NCBI GenBank assembly: GCA_903828595.1
Contig: CAIKMS010000016.1
Coordinates: forward strand, 62,001 to 126,000
Length of the DNA: 64,000 nucleotides
Direction of reading: 5' to 3'
Origin: an uncultured Pseudomonadota bacterium
Lineage (GTDB): Bacteria > Pseudomonadota > Gammaproteobacteria > Steroidobacterales > Steroidobacteraceae
Shown here: positions 1 through 9,197 of the stretch, piece by piece
Layout: each line of letters begins with the position of its first letter
How positions within the stretch are numbered: position 1 is the stretch's first letter
Translations under genes and position numbers: made by a program
Notes under the pieces: model-generated
Told to the model about the DNA's origin: nothing
The model's database searches: none
Seen by the model: the letters and a program-made list of their open reading frames with translations, nothing else

Positions 1-3000
1 CCACGAACCATTGAGTTACTGCCGAACGCCCCGGGCGTTGCGTCGACCCCGCAAAACGGATTGGGCATGGCAGTACTCGACCCCAAAGTCATCGAGTCGT
101 CTGGTTTTGGATCGTTGTTTTTGTCGGCTGATCAAATTGAATTAGCAGCGGGCACCCAGCTGGCTATGCCGCAGGCGGTGACGCTCCAGACGCCTGCACT
201 GCTAGCGCCTTCGTCAGGGTCAGCAAGCGTAACGGCGGCCTATCTTTCGGTCGGCACCGGCACGGCTTTGTATCCCACCGTAGCACCCAGTGCGGGTGAC
301 GGTTCAATCACTTTAACCGGCCAACAGTCGGTTGATCTGGCCGGCCAGATCAGTCTTAAGGGAGCGACCGACACCACGATCGCCAGCGGTGGATTCATCC
401 AGTTGGTCGGTAATCAGCGCGGCAGCCAATCGGTAGGTGGATTAGCCACGGCCGGCAATCTGACATTGGCGGCAACTGAAATTTATCCTTCAACGGCCAC
501 CTCATACTCCATCTCGGCTCAGGGTAGCCCGTTTGATACGGTGACCATTAACCAGGTCGGTGCTCGTCCGGCGACGCCTCTATCGGCTGCGGGCAGCGTC
601 TCGATCACGGCGGATGACATTATCCAAAACGGTACGATCGTGGCGCCTTTCGGCTCGATCGCGTTAAATGCGGTCGCGCCACAGAACCCTACCGCTAACG
701 ACGGCGTGCTGACGTTGGGTGCGGGTAGTTACACGTCAGTGAGCGGCAACGGCGCGCTCATTCCGTATGGATTGGTTAACAACGGCACTACGTGGGTATA
801 CAGCTTAGACGTGGCCCAGGCCGCCAGCGCTACTCCCACGGTCATCACCAGCGTTCCCACGCGTCAGGTGTCATTGTCCGGCTCTAGCGTAAAAATGGCA
901 TCGGGGTCGGTTGTTGATGTGTCGGGTGGCGGGGATCTGTACGCGTCGTCGTTCACACCAGGAACCGGCGGTACGGTGGATGCCCTGGCAAACTCTGCGG
1001 CCACAGGCCTGTATGCGATTTTGCCGTCGACTCGCGGACAGTTCGGCGCTTTTGATCCTTTACTGTTTTCTGATTCGGGCCTTAAGCCGGGTGCGAGTGT
1101 TTATCTTGCCGGCGGCGCCGGTCTAGCAGCAGGTTTTTATCCCTTACTGCCTGCACGTGACGCGTTACTGCCTGGTGCTTACCTCGTCCAGGCGGTGCCG
1201 GGTTTTGCCAACCTCACGCCGGGAACCACGGCAGTCGCGCTCAATGGCAGTCCGGTAGTCTCCGGTTACTTCACTTTTGGCAGCACCGGTGCGGGTACCA
1301 ATTACAGTGGCTTTCAGGTTCAGCCCGGCTCCTACTCTCGCCAGTTAGCCAACTACGGCGATAACCTGGCATCGAAGTTCTTTACCCCAAGCAGCGGCGC
1401 GTTACCGGCGGATGCGGGCACGCTCGCTATTTCGACGATCAGCTCGCTGAATGCGGCGGGCACAGTGATCGGCTCGGCGGCTACGGGTGGCCGCAATGCG
1501 CTCATTGAGTTGTCGGCGCCGGCTATTGAGATAGATCCGACACTGGCCACCAATGCTGCACCCGGTGTGGTGCAGTTATCGGCAGCAGAGTTAGCGAGTT
1601 GGAACCCTGGGCGGGTGCTGTTGGGTGGTTTGTACACCGATATCAACACGATCGATGTTACGGCAACTCTGGTTTCCGTGACCGCAGGTAGCGCGTTATC
1701 AGCCGGTGAGGTGGTGATCGTCGCCAATCAAGCCATTGACGTAGCTTCTAATGCGAAGATTCAGTCTACCTCGGGAGTGGCCGGTCAAGCCCTTCCGGTG
1801 GCGGTGTCAACGGTACCGCAAACTCTGTCGCTAACCGGTAACGATGCTGGAAGCGCTGCCTTGCTAGCTGTTTCAGATTACTCGGCTTATATCCCTTCAC
1901 GTTCAGGCGCGAGTAACCTGGGCGAAGGCACTGTTACGGTCAACTCCGGCGCGGTGATTGGCTCACGCGGTGCGATATCGCTGGACGTTCCCGGTGGTGC
2001 GACGCTGGCCTCCGGTGTACTCAGCGGTAACGGCGCGAACTTTGCGTTAGGCGGTGGTCAGGTCGTGTTTGGTGCCGCAGACAATGCACCCGGCGCGCTC
2101 GTCTTGGATAGCTCGGTCTTGAATGCGGCATCCGGCGGTAGCTCGTTGGAAATCACCGCCAGTGGCGGCGTCACGATTACTCAAGCCTTGAACCTCGGTA
2201 ATGCGACCGGTAACAAGACGCTGCAAAGCGTCACGTTGACAGCCCCGGTGATCACTAACGCCGTGCCCGGCACGGACTCGGTGATTTCGGCGCAGACCAT
2301 TAATTTAAGTGGTAGTGCCAACAACAACACGGTGGCTCAAGCCGGTTCTGGCACTTTGACCCTGAACACCTCGAACTTGAACGTGGGTCCTGGCGTCGAA
2401 GTGATCAACGGGTTTTCAAACACGCTGATCAATGATTCGGGCCTGTTCAAAGGCGTGGGCGATGGCGCTGTTGTGGCGGCTGGAGACCTTTCGGCGACTG
2501 CCTCAGCCTTTACCGCAGCCAGCGGCGCTAAAACGCAGGTCGCAGCTTTAGGTGGCGTGTTAACGCTTTCAGCCAGTGGCACCGCCGCGCCGTCGCGTAG
2601 CACGTTATCACCGGGTGGATCGCTGACCTTTGCAGGTCAGTCGCTGGTGGATAATGCCTCCATCCTACTGCCGGCTGGCGACATCGCGCTGGTTTCCGCC
2701 AGCACCCTGAGCTTGGGCTCCTCGTCAGTCATGGATGCCGCAGGCAAAACCGGCTCCACGGCAGGCTCGCCTCTAGCGGCTCCTGGTGGGCGGATAACAT
2801 TGCAAGCTGCAGCGGATTTGACGCAAGCCGTCGGATCGAAGCTGAGCGTGTCCGGTGTCGCGGGCTCTGAAGCCGGCGTGATTAACGTCAGTTCTGGTGG
2901 GCAAGTAGCGCTTGATGGATCGCTATTGGGGAACGCGACGGCCGGTACGAGCGGTGGCAGCTTCAACCTGGTTGCCCAAAACCTCGACAATTTCGCGGGT

Positions 3001-6000
3001 CTGGCCAATACCCTGCAAAGCGGCGGGTTTACCCAAGCCCAGTCGATTGATGTGAAAACCGGCAACTTGGATGTTGGCCTCGGCACGGTGCTTACCGCTC
3101 GGTCGGTCACGCTGGTGGCGGACAGTGGTTCCATCTCGGTTGAAGGTGGTATCGCGGCGTCCGGTACCGGATCGCGAGGTTCGATTACGTTGGACGCAGG
3201 TACCGGCCTCACGTTGGCAAACAGCGCGGTGCTCAGCGCCAATGGGCTGGATGCCAATACGCGCGGTGGTCGAATTGAGTTGTCGACGACGACCGGGCAG
3301 GTAACGATTGATCCTGCGGCGACGATCTCGGCTCAGGGCGCCGGTAATTCAGGCCAGTTGCTGGTGCGTGCGCCTGCCACTAGCACAGACTTGTCGCTGA
3401 CCGGTCTACCCACAGACGTCTCACACATCGGCCAGGTGTTTATTGAGCCTACGCAAACTTTTGCGCTGTCCTCGGGCAATCCTGCAGCGGCAGAATTTAC
3501 GAGTGCACAGACCTCGGTCGCGGCTTATATCGCAGCTAACGCTGACTCAATACTGGCGCGCTTAGGAGCTACCTTATCATCTAACGTGGCCTTGTCGCCG
3601 TTGCTGGACTTCACTTACAGCGGTGGTGATCTCACGTTGCCTGCGCTGGATTTCAGCGCGTGGCGCTTCAATGGTGTGCCTGCCACGGTGGCTATTTCTG
3701 CAACCGGTAATTTGAACGTATCGGGCACTATCAACGACGGCTTTGTGACCCGAACCACCATTACCGGTACGGGCCCGCGCAAAGTAACCACAACCCAAAC
3801 CGATCTTTTGAGCGGACCCTCATCGTCACTGGTGCTGGTGGCGGGTGCCGATCTGAGCTCGGCCTCCTTAGTGGGTGTGCAGCGCGATGTAGCCGCTGAC
3901 TTGACGTTGAATGATGGCGTTGTTGTTCGTACCGGCACCGGGGACATTGCGCTAGCAGCCGCTCAAGATGTTGTCTTGGGAACCTTTGGTGGAACCGGCG
4001 CGTCCGTGTACACCGGCGGTATCCCCGCGGCACCCACGTTCAATCCGCTTACGGTTACCCCGTCTAGCGCGAAGAATATGGCGCTGTTCACCACCTACCC
4101 GGATCAGGGTGGCGCTGTTTTGATTGAGGCCGGTCGCGATATCGTCGGTGCGCCGACGCGGCAGACCCCGGCCGTCTGGCAGCCGCGTACCGCTGATCTG
4201 TTGCCTACTGGCGTGGTAACCCCTGAGTGGGGTGTGGATCCAGGCAAATTTGGCTGGAGTGTGGGCGCATTAGGTGGCGGCGACGTGAACTTAGTCGCAG
4301 GTCGTCACTTAGTTGACGTCTCAGCCGCTACGGCAGACAGTGCGGTCATCAGTAATGGGGCGCTCACCTATTATGGCGGTGGCAATCTTGCGGTACGCAC
4401 CGGTCAGGACGTTCAGTCCAGCGAGTTTTATGTTGCTCGCGGCACCGGCGACATCCGCGCTTTTGGTTCCTTGGGCAGCGATCCGAATTACGGCACCTCG
4501 TCGGTTGGCACGCTTCTGTACGCAGGGGCAACCCGCTATAACATTGCGGCACAGGGCGGTGTACTTCTCGAGGGTGAAGTACCGTTGAGCGCGTTGTATA
4601 CGGTATCGCCTACGGGCAGCTTGCTGGTGCCCAACTTGCAGGATGCTACTCAGCCACCGGTGAAAACCTCACTGGCTAACCTGGCGTATTTTTATCGTTT
4701 TGCGCCGGACTCTGCGCTTAATGTGCTGAGTTCTGGTGCTGGTGTCGAAATTCGGGAAGGTGCCGGATCGTTAGCGACCTTCATCGATGATGTGACCTTG
4801 GTCCAGCCATCGACGAGTTTCTCGGTTAGTTTGGTTGCTCCGACTGTGAACGTGGGCGCCTTTGGTGGCGATGTCACGTTCAGTGGTAATGCTGCGTTGT
4901 TTCCATCAACGAACGGCAATCTGAACGTCTACGCGTCGCGAAATCTGAACCTAAGCAATGGCAGTATCGTCATGCTTGATACGCCTTCTACGCTGGTCAA
5001 CGGCGTGGACAATCCGACCTCCGGCGCGTTCATCGATAACGTGTTTGGTCAAGGTGCGGTCAGTGGGGCCTTACATACCGGTGATCGAGTGCCCGTGACC
5101 TTAATTGCCGGCGGGAATATCACCGGCGGCCCAGCCAACGCGGCGATTCAGATGCCTAAAGCAACCCAGATATACGCGGGTGGCGATATCGCTGATGTCG
5201 GCTTAATTCTGCAGAATACTAACGATAATGATGTATCGGTGGTGCAAGCTGCAGGCAACATTACCTACTCTACCTCTGCTCAGAACCTATCTGACGCGAT
5301 TAACGGTGGCGGTCGCGCCGACTTCATTGCCGGAGGATCCATTGATCTGGGCTACTCACGTGGTATAGCCAGCTATGGAAAAATACTTAACGGTAATCTA
5401 ACCACCACCTCCGGTGCTGGCTTGAACGTCCTGGCCGGCGTCGGTCAACCGTTGGGTGTGTCGACCTTCTTGTCGAAAGTGGTCGCGCCTTCGGAAAGCT
5501 ACCAGCAGGAGTTGATCGCGTATGTGGAGCAGCAAAACGGCCAAAGTGGGCTGACCTATACGCAGGCCGAGAGTGAGTTTCAGGCCTTCTCAACGATTGA
5601 TCAGCGACCGCTGCTGTTGCGCCTGTTCTTTGATGCCCTCGTGCAGTCAGGGCGTGAGGCCAATAAAAAGCCGTCGGTTGGTTTTACGGCCGGCTTTGAT
5701 GCGATTAATGCTTTGTTCCCGGGTAGTAATCCTTCTGCGGGGCAGGTCAGCCCTTATGCGGGCAACTTAGGCATGGGCTTTAGTCAGGTTTACACGCTTG
5801 CCGGTGGCACGATCAATATCGTGGTTCCTGGTGGCTCTGTAGACGTAGGCTTGGCCAATCCTCCCGGCAACCTGGCATCGCTGGGCTTGGCGCGTCCTCC
5901 CTCGCAGCTGGGTATCGTGGCCGAAGGTACGGGTGACGTGAATATCTTTACCCACTCGGACGTGAACGTAAACGCCTCACGCATCTTCACTTTAGGCGGT

Positions 6001-6555
6001 GGCAATATTGCCGTCTGGTCTTCCTACGGCAACATCGACGCAGGTCGCGGTGCGAAGACCTCCGTCTCCGCGCCACCACCCACCGTGACGGTGGATGCGT
6101 CCGGACAGGTGAGTGTGAACTTCGGTGCGGCGGTCGCCGGTAGCGGTATCCGCACCATTCAGACCGAACCCGGTCAGAACCCAGGTAACGTCGATTTGGA
6201 TGCTCCCAACGGTATTGTTAACGCGGGCGACGCGGGTATCGGTTCTGCTGGCAACCTGAACGTGGCGGCGGTAGGTGTTGCGGGTCTGGACAACATTCAA
6301 GTCGGTGGTACGTCCAGCGGTGTGCCTCCAGCACTGAGTGGTATTGGTGCGGCGCTTGCCGGTGCTACGGGTGCAGCGAGCAGTTCCTCGGCGGCTGGCA
6401 CGTCGATGGCCTCATCTAGCACCTCTCAGAAGGAGCAGGCCGGCCAAGGTCTAGGCGCGGCAGCGTTGGGCTGGCTGGACGTGTTCGTTACCGGGTTAGG
6501 GGATGACTCCTGTAAGCCTGATGATCTGGAGTGTTTGAAGCGCCAGAAACACTAG
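1..6555 (+). CDS. Filamentous haemagglutinin-like adhesin, C-terminal part (open at left edge)
   Basis: The reading frame is open from base 1 with no stop, so this is the C-terminal 2184 residues or so of a larger surface protein. It is built of Gly/Ser/Thr/Ala/Val/Asn-rich repeats that look like the beta-helix rungs of two-partner-secreted FhaB-type exoproteins. The last 550 residues or so have phrases I associate with the C-terminal DUF3739 region of this family (AGGTINIVVPGGSVDVGL, WSSYGNIDAGRGAKTSVSAP). The protein ends in a Ser/Ala-rich stretch and a short tail with two cysteines (GDDSCKPDDLECLKRQKH). The TPS signal domain and any TpsB transporter would lie left of the window. The next gene, 13 bases downstream, is a GT41 glycosyltransferase, so the adhesin may be its substrate (inference). 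ATG and TTG codons near base 61 are internal, not the true start. Confidence 0.85.
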   Translation, partial: PRTIELLPNAPGVASTPQNGLGMAVLDPKVIESSGFGSLFLSADQIELAAGTQLAMPQAVTLQTPALLAPSSGSASVTAAYLSVGTGTALYPTVAPSAGDGSITLTGQQSVDLAGQISLKGATDTTIASGGFIQLVGNQRGSQSVGGLATAGNLTLAATEIYPSTATSYSISAQGSPFDTVTINQVGARPATPLSAAGSVSITADDIIQNGTIVAPFGSIALNAVAPQNPTANDGVLTLGAGSYTSVSGNGALIPYGLVNNGTTWVYSLDVAQAASATPTVITSVPTRQVSLSGSSVKMASGSVVDVSGGGDLYASSFTPGTGGTVDALANSAATGLYAILPSTRGQFGAFDPLLFSDSGLKPGASVYLAGGAGLAAGFYPLLPARDALLPGAYLVQAVPGFANLTPGTTAVALNGSPVVSGYFTFGSTGAGTNYSGFQVQPGSYSRQLANYGDNLASKFFTPSSGALPADAGTLAISTISSLNAAGTVIGSAATGGRNALIELSAPAIEIDPTLATNAAPGVVQLSAAELASWNPGRVLLGGLYTDINTIDVTATLVSVTAGSALSAGEVVIVANQAIDVASNAKIQSTSGVAGQALPVAVSTVPQTLSLTGNDAGSAALLAVSDYSAYIPSRSGASNLGEGTVTVNSGAVIGSRGAISLDVPGGATLASGVLSGNGANFALGGGQVVFGAADNAPGALVLDSSVLNAASGGSSLEITASGGVTITQALNLGNATGNKTLQSVTLTAPVITNAVPGTDSVISAQTINLSGSANNNTVAQAGSGTLTLNTSNLNVGPGVEVINGFSNTLINDSGLFKGVGDGAVVAAGDLSATASAFTAASGAKTQVAALGGVLTLSASGTAAPSRSTLSPGGSLTFAGQSLVDNASILLPAGDIALVSASTLSLGSSSVMDAAGKTGSTAGSPLAAPGGRITLQAAADLTQAVGSKLSVSGVAGSEAGVINVSSGGQVALDGSLLGNATAGTSGGSFNLVAQNLDNFAGLANTLQSGGFTQAQSIDVKTGNLDVGLGTVLTARSVTLVADSGSISVEGGIAASGTGSRGSITLDAGTGLTLANSAVLSANGLDANTRGGRIELSTTTGQVTIDPAATISAQGAGNSGQLLVRAPATSTDLSLTGLPTDVSHIGQVFIEPTQTFALSSGNPAAAEFTSAQTSVAAYIAANADSILARLGATLSSNVALSPLLDFTYSGGDLTLPALDFSAWRFNGVPATVAISATGNLNVSGTINDGFVTRTTITGTGPRKVTTTQTDLLSGPSSSLVLVAGADLSSASLVGVQRDVAADLTLNDGVVVRTGTGDIALAAAQDVVLGTFGGTGASVYTGGIPAAPTFNPLTVTPSSAKNMALFTTYPDQGGAVLIEAGRDIVGAPTRQTPAVWQPRTADLLPTGVVTPEWGVDPGKFGWSVGALGGGDVNLVAGRHLVDVSAATADSAVISNGALTYYGGGNLAVRTGQDVQSSEFYVARGTGDIRAFGSLGSDPNYGTSSVGTLLYAGATRYNIAAQGGVLLEGEVPLSALYTVSPTGSLLVPNLQDATQPPVKTSLANLAYFYRFAPDSALNVLSSGAGVEIREGAGSLATFIDDVTLVQPSTSFSVSLVAPTVNVGAFGGDVTFSGNAALFPSTNGNLNVYASRNLNLSNGSIVMLDTPSTLVNGVDNPTSGAFIDNVFGQGAVSGALHTGDRVPVTLIAGGNITGGPANAAIQMPKATQIYAGGDIADVGLILQNTNDNDVSVVQAAGNITYSTSAQNLSDAINGGGRADFIAGGSIDLGYSRGIASYGKILNGNLTTTSGAGLNVLAGVGQPLGVSTFLSKVVAPSESYQQELIAYVEQQNGQSGLTYTQAESEFQAFSTIDQRPLLLRLFFDALVQSGREANKKPSVGFTAGFDAINALFPGSNPSAGQVSPYAGNLGMGFSQVYTLAGGTINIVVPGGSVDVGLANPPGNLASLGLARPPSQLGIVAEGTGDVNIFTHSDVNVNASRIFTLGGGNIAVWSSYGNIDAGRGAKTSVSAPPPTVTVDASGQVSVNFGAAVAGSGIRTIQTEPGQNPGNVDLDAPNGIVNAGDAGIGSAGNLNVAAVGVAGLDNIQVGGTSSGVPPALSGIGAALAGATGAASSSSAAGTSMASSSTSQKEQAGQGLGAAALGWLDVFVTGLGDDSCKPDDLECLKRQKH

Positions 6556-6568
6556 CGGCTGTTCGGAC

Positions 6569-8809
6569 GTGACTCACTACGCGGACGCACTGCAGGCGTG
6601 GTCGAGCGGAGACCTTGAGCAAGCGGCGATATTATGCCGCCGTTTGCTGGCTGATCAGCCAAACCACGCTCAGGCCTTAAATCTATTGGCCGGGGTGCAG
6701 TATCGGCGTGGTGAGATGGCTGAGGCGATCATCAGCTTGCAGCGCCTCGTGGCCTTGCAGCCTAATGATGCGCTCGTCATCATGAACTTAGGCAATTTAC
6801 ATCGTGCCCAGAATCGCCTGGATGAGGCCCTAGTCGCCTATGAGCGAGCGCTACTGTTGCAGCCACAGTTGGCTGATGCTCATTACAATCATGCGATCGT
6901 CTTAAAAGCTACCGGTCGTTTGGATGAGGCGCAGCGTGCTTATGAGATGACGCTGCAGTTGGTGTCCGATTACTTGCCTGCCCGTTTGAACCTGGCCAAT
7001 TTACTGGTGGAGACGAATCGCCCCGCTGCCGCGGTCGAGCACTATAAGGTGGTGCTGACACGCGATCCCACCAACGCTGCAGTGATCGAGCGTCTGGGAC
7101 ACGCGAATTTTTTAGCCGGCCGCTTTGCCGATGCGGTGACGACCTTTCGAAGTCTGCCCGCAGGCACGGTTATATCGGCTCTGGTGTGTCACCGAATTGG
7201 AGAGGCGTGCCGACGGCTAGGAATTCAGGAACCAGCGCGAGCCGCTTTGGAAGAGGCACTCAGGTTGGACCCAAACAATGCAGAAACGTTGGCCAGTTTG
7301 GGCCTTTTGCATGATTCCTGTAAGCGTACCGAGCAAGCGCTGGAGATATATAACCAAGCCTTAGCACGAGGTCTGCCACAGAGTTACTTTCGTGCTGAGC
7401 GTTTTCGTTGCTCCATCCAGCTTTGGGAGCGCTCGAATATGGTGACCGACGCAGCGTTTCTCTGTCGCGCAGTGCACATTGATGAGCCTCTTATCGATCC
7501 GTTGCTGATGATCGTTGCGGCGAGTGATCCAAATGATCAACTGGCCGCGGCTCGCAACCGCGCTCGACACATTCAAAATTTCGCGTATCAGCAGGGAATC
7601 ACACCGCCTTTAATGCCAAAGCGTGCGTTTCCGACGCGGCATGACGGACGTATTCGGGTAGGTTATTTGTCGCCCGATTTTCGAGATCACGTAGTAGGTA
7701 GCTCGATAGTGGAACTTCTTGAGCGCCATGATCGAAAACGCATTGAGTTAATTGGAATCCAATACGGCGGACATGATCACAGCACAATCCGCGCTCGATG
7801 TGAATCCAGTTGTGACCGCTTCTATGATTGGACGTCCGAGGTGGATGCGGTGATGGCCGAAAAAATTGCTGCGCTTGAGCTCGACGTGCTGGTTGATCTC
7901 GCCGGCTATTCGCAGGCTAAACAAGAAATGTTGGTCAGTCGTCCGGCCGCCTTGCAGGTGAATTATCTTGGCTACGCGGGTTCAAGCGGAGCGCCGTGGA
8001 TAGATTATCTACTGGCGGACTCTTATGTTGTGCCGGAATCTGAGCGGCCACACTATTCAGAAAGCATCGTGTCGCTACCCGAATGCTTTTTTCCTGCGGA
8101 CACTACGCTACGACTAGGCCAGCAAGCCGTATCACGTCGCGAGGAAGGATTGCCCGAGGAGGGTTTTGTATACGCGTGTTTTAATAATCACGGGCGCATT
8201 TCACCGGAGGTGTTCGAGATCTGGATGCGCGTTTTGCATACGGTTGATGATTCGGTGCTTTGGCTGCAAAGCTGGCACGAAAAATCTAAGGCCAACTTGC
8301 TGCTCGCAGCCACCGAGGCAGGTATAGATCCTAGTCGTTTGATCTTTGCTCAGCGCATAGAGCCGCGATCGCGACACCTAGAGCGTCATGTTTTAGCGGA
8401 TCTTTTTTTAGACACGTTCCCCTACAATATGCACACCACCGCACGTGATGCTTTATGGGCTGGCGTGCCTATGCTTACCTGCAGCGGTCGTACTTTTGCC
8501 AGTCGTGTGGGCGGTAGTCTGCTCAGTGCCCTTGGTCTTCAGGAACTAATAACCACAAATGCCAAAGACTACGAAGCGGAAGCTATACGCTGGGGAGAGA
8601 GTCGTTCGGACTTGCGGCTCACACGTCAAAAATTAGCTCAAGCACGCCGAAGTCAGAGCTTATTTGATATGTCGCGCCTGGCTCGCCACATTGAAGACGC
8701 TTACCAGGCTATGGTGGATCGCCATCGGCAGGGGCTTCAGCCGGATCATCTCACCATTGCAGCGCGCCCTCGCACGGTCTTGGCTAATTCTGATGACAAG
8801 TCCTCTTAG
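6569..8809 (+). CDS. TPR-containing GT41 (O-GlcNAc transferase/SPINDLY-like) glycosyltransferase
   Basis: 746 residues starting at GTG, 13 bases after the adhesin stop and so probably in its operon. Residues 1 to about 290 are TPR repeats with the usual A-x-x-x-Y-x-x-A-L-x-L-x-P pattern. Residues about 350-720 form the GT41 catalytic region: GRIRVGYLSPDFRDH, NYLGYAGSSGAPWIDYLLAD, FNNHGRISPEVFEIW and LDTFPYNMHTTARDALWAGVP followed by RVGGSLL are the canonical blocks for nucleotide-sugar binding. Family members transfer sugar from a UDP-sugar to Ser/Thr (OGT, SPY) or, in the HMW1C branch, to Asn of an adhesin. The cytoplasmic location and linkage to an adhesin gene suggest modification of the adhesin before export, which is inference. 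The motif NMHTTARDAL differs slightly from the usual NGHTTTSDAL/NAGTTASDAL. Confidence 0.88.
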   Translation: MTHYADALQAWSSGDLEQAAILCRRLLADQPNHAQALNLLAGVQYRRGEMAEAIISLQRLVALQPNDALVIMNLGNLHRAQNRLDEALVAYERALLLQPQLADAHYNHAIVLKATGRLDEAQRAYEMTLQLVSDYLPARLNLANLLVETNRPAAAVEHYKVVLTRDPTNAAVIERLGHANFLAGRFADAVTTFRSLPAGTVISALVCHRIGEACRRLGIQEPARAALEEALRLDPNNAETLASLGLLHDSCKRTEQALEIYNQALARGLPQSYFRAERFRCSIQLWERSNMVTDAAFLCRAVHIDEPLIDPLLMIVAASDPNDQLAAARNRARHIQNFAYQQGITPPLMPKRAFPTRHDGRIRVGYLSPDFRDHVVGSSIVELLERHDRKRIELIGIQYGGHDHSTIRARCESSCDRFYDWTSEVDAVMAEKIAALELDVLVDLAGYSQAKQEMLVSRPAALQVNYLGYAGSSGAPWIDYLLADSYVVPESERPHYSESIVSLPECFFPADTTLRLGQQAVSRREEGLPEEGFVYACFNNHGRISPEVFEIWMRVLHTVDDSVLWLQSWHEKSKANLLLAATEAGIDPSRLIFAQRIEPRSRHLERHVLADLFLDTFPYNMHTTARDALWAGVPMLTCSGRTFASRVGGSLLSALGLQELITTNAKDYEAEAIRWGESRSDLRLTRQKLAQARRSQSLFDMSRLARHIEDAYQAMVDRHRQGLQPDHLTIAARPRTVLANSDDKSS

Positions 8810-8811
8810 CT

Positions 8812-9186
8812 TTAGCGAAGAACCAAACTCTGGCTTTTGAGGTACTCGGACAGTGCGTGGCACAAGGGTTCGATAGCGCTCGTCCAGTCACCCGCACGAG
8901 TTTTTCGGAAAAAATGAACGAAAGGGTACTCACTTGATGTTTCGGCGTGCAGACCCCAGCGCCAGTCGGGTGCCTGCCTTAGTAACACCCAAGTCGGTGC
9001 GCCCAATGCACCAGCCAGATGCGCCATGGCAGTGTCCGCGGTAATAACCAAATCAAGACCCTTGATAACTGCGGCGCTGTCTAAAAACGCACTATCACTG
9101 CGATCAAACTGCTCACCTCAAGTTTCTACCACCATACCAGGCGGTAGGTTCTGGACTTGTTTACTAGGGCAAATAATAAGCTAAGG
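8812..9186 (-). pseudogene. Decayed C-terminal fragment of a TPR/GT9-like glycosyltransferase
   Basis: On the minus strand, codons from about 9180 down to 8812 read through sequence homologous to the C-terminus of the neighbouring gene at 9198-11102 (FLDSAAVIKGLDLVITADTAMAHLAGALGAPTWV against FIDSAAILGGVDLVITSDTSLAHLAGALGRPVWV, compared in parts). The frame is interrupted by TGA at 9118-9120, between VVET and GEQFDRSD, and by TAG at 9181-9183. A TTG at 9051 could open 79 codons, but that would start inside the conserved domain, so I treat the stretch as a remnant. It abuts the GT41 stop (2 bases away, convergent) and lies directly downstream of its intact paralogue, as expected if a tandem duplicate had lost its 5' end. 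Confidence 0.75.
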
Positions 9187-9197
9187 TCACGGTAGGG

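Noticed and set aside
2637..3257. Long minus-strand frame of 206 codons inside the adhesin gene
   Set aside because: Its sequence is the antisense of low-complexity adhesin repeats, with no ribosome-binding site or domain; the plus-strand protein explains the region.
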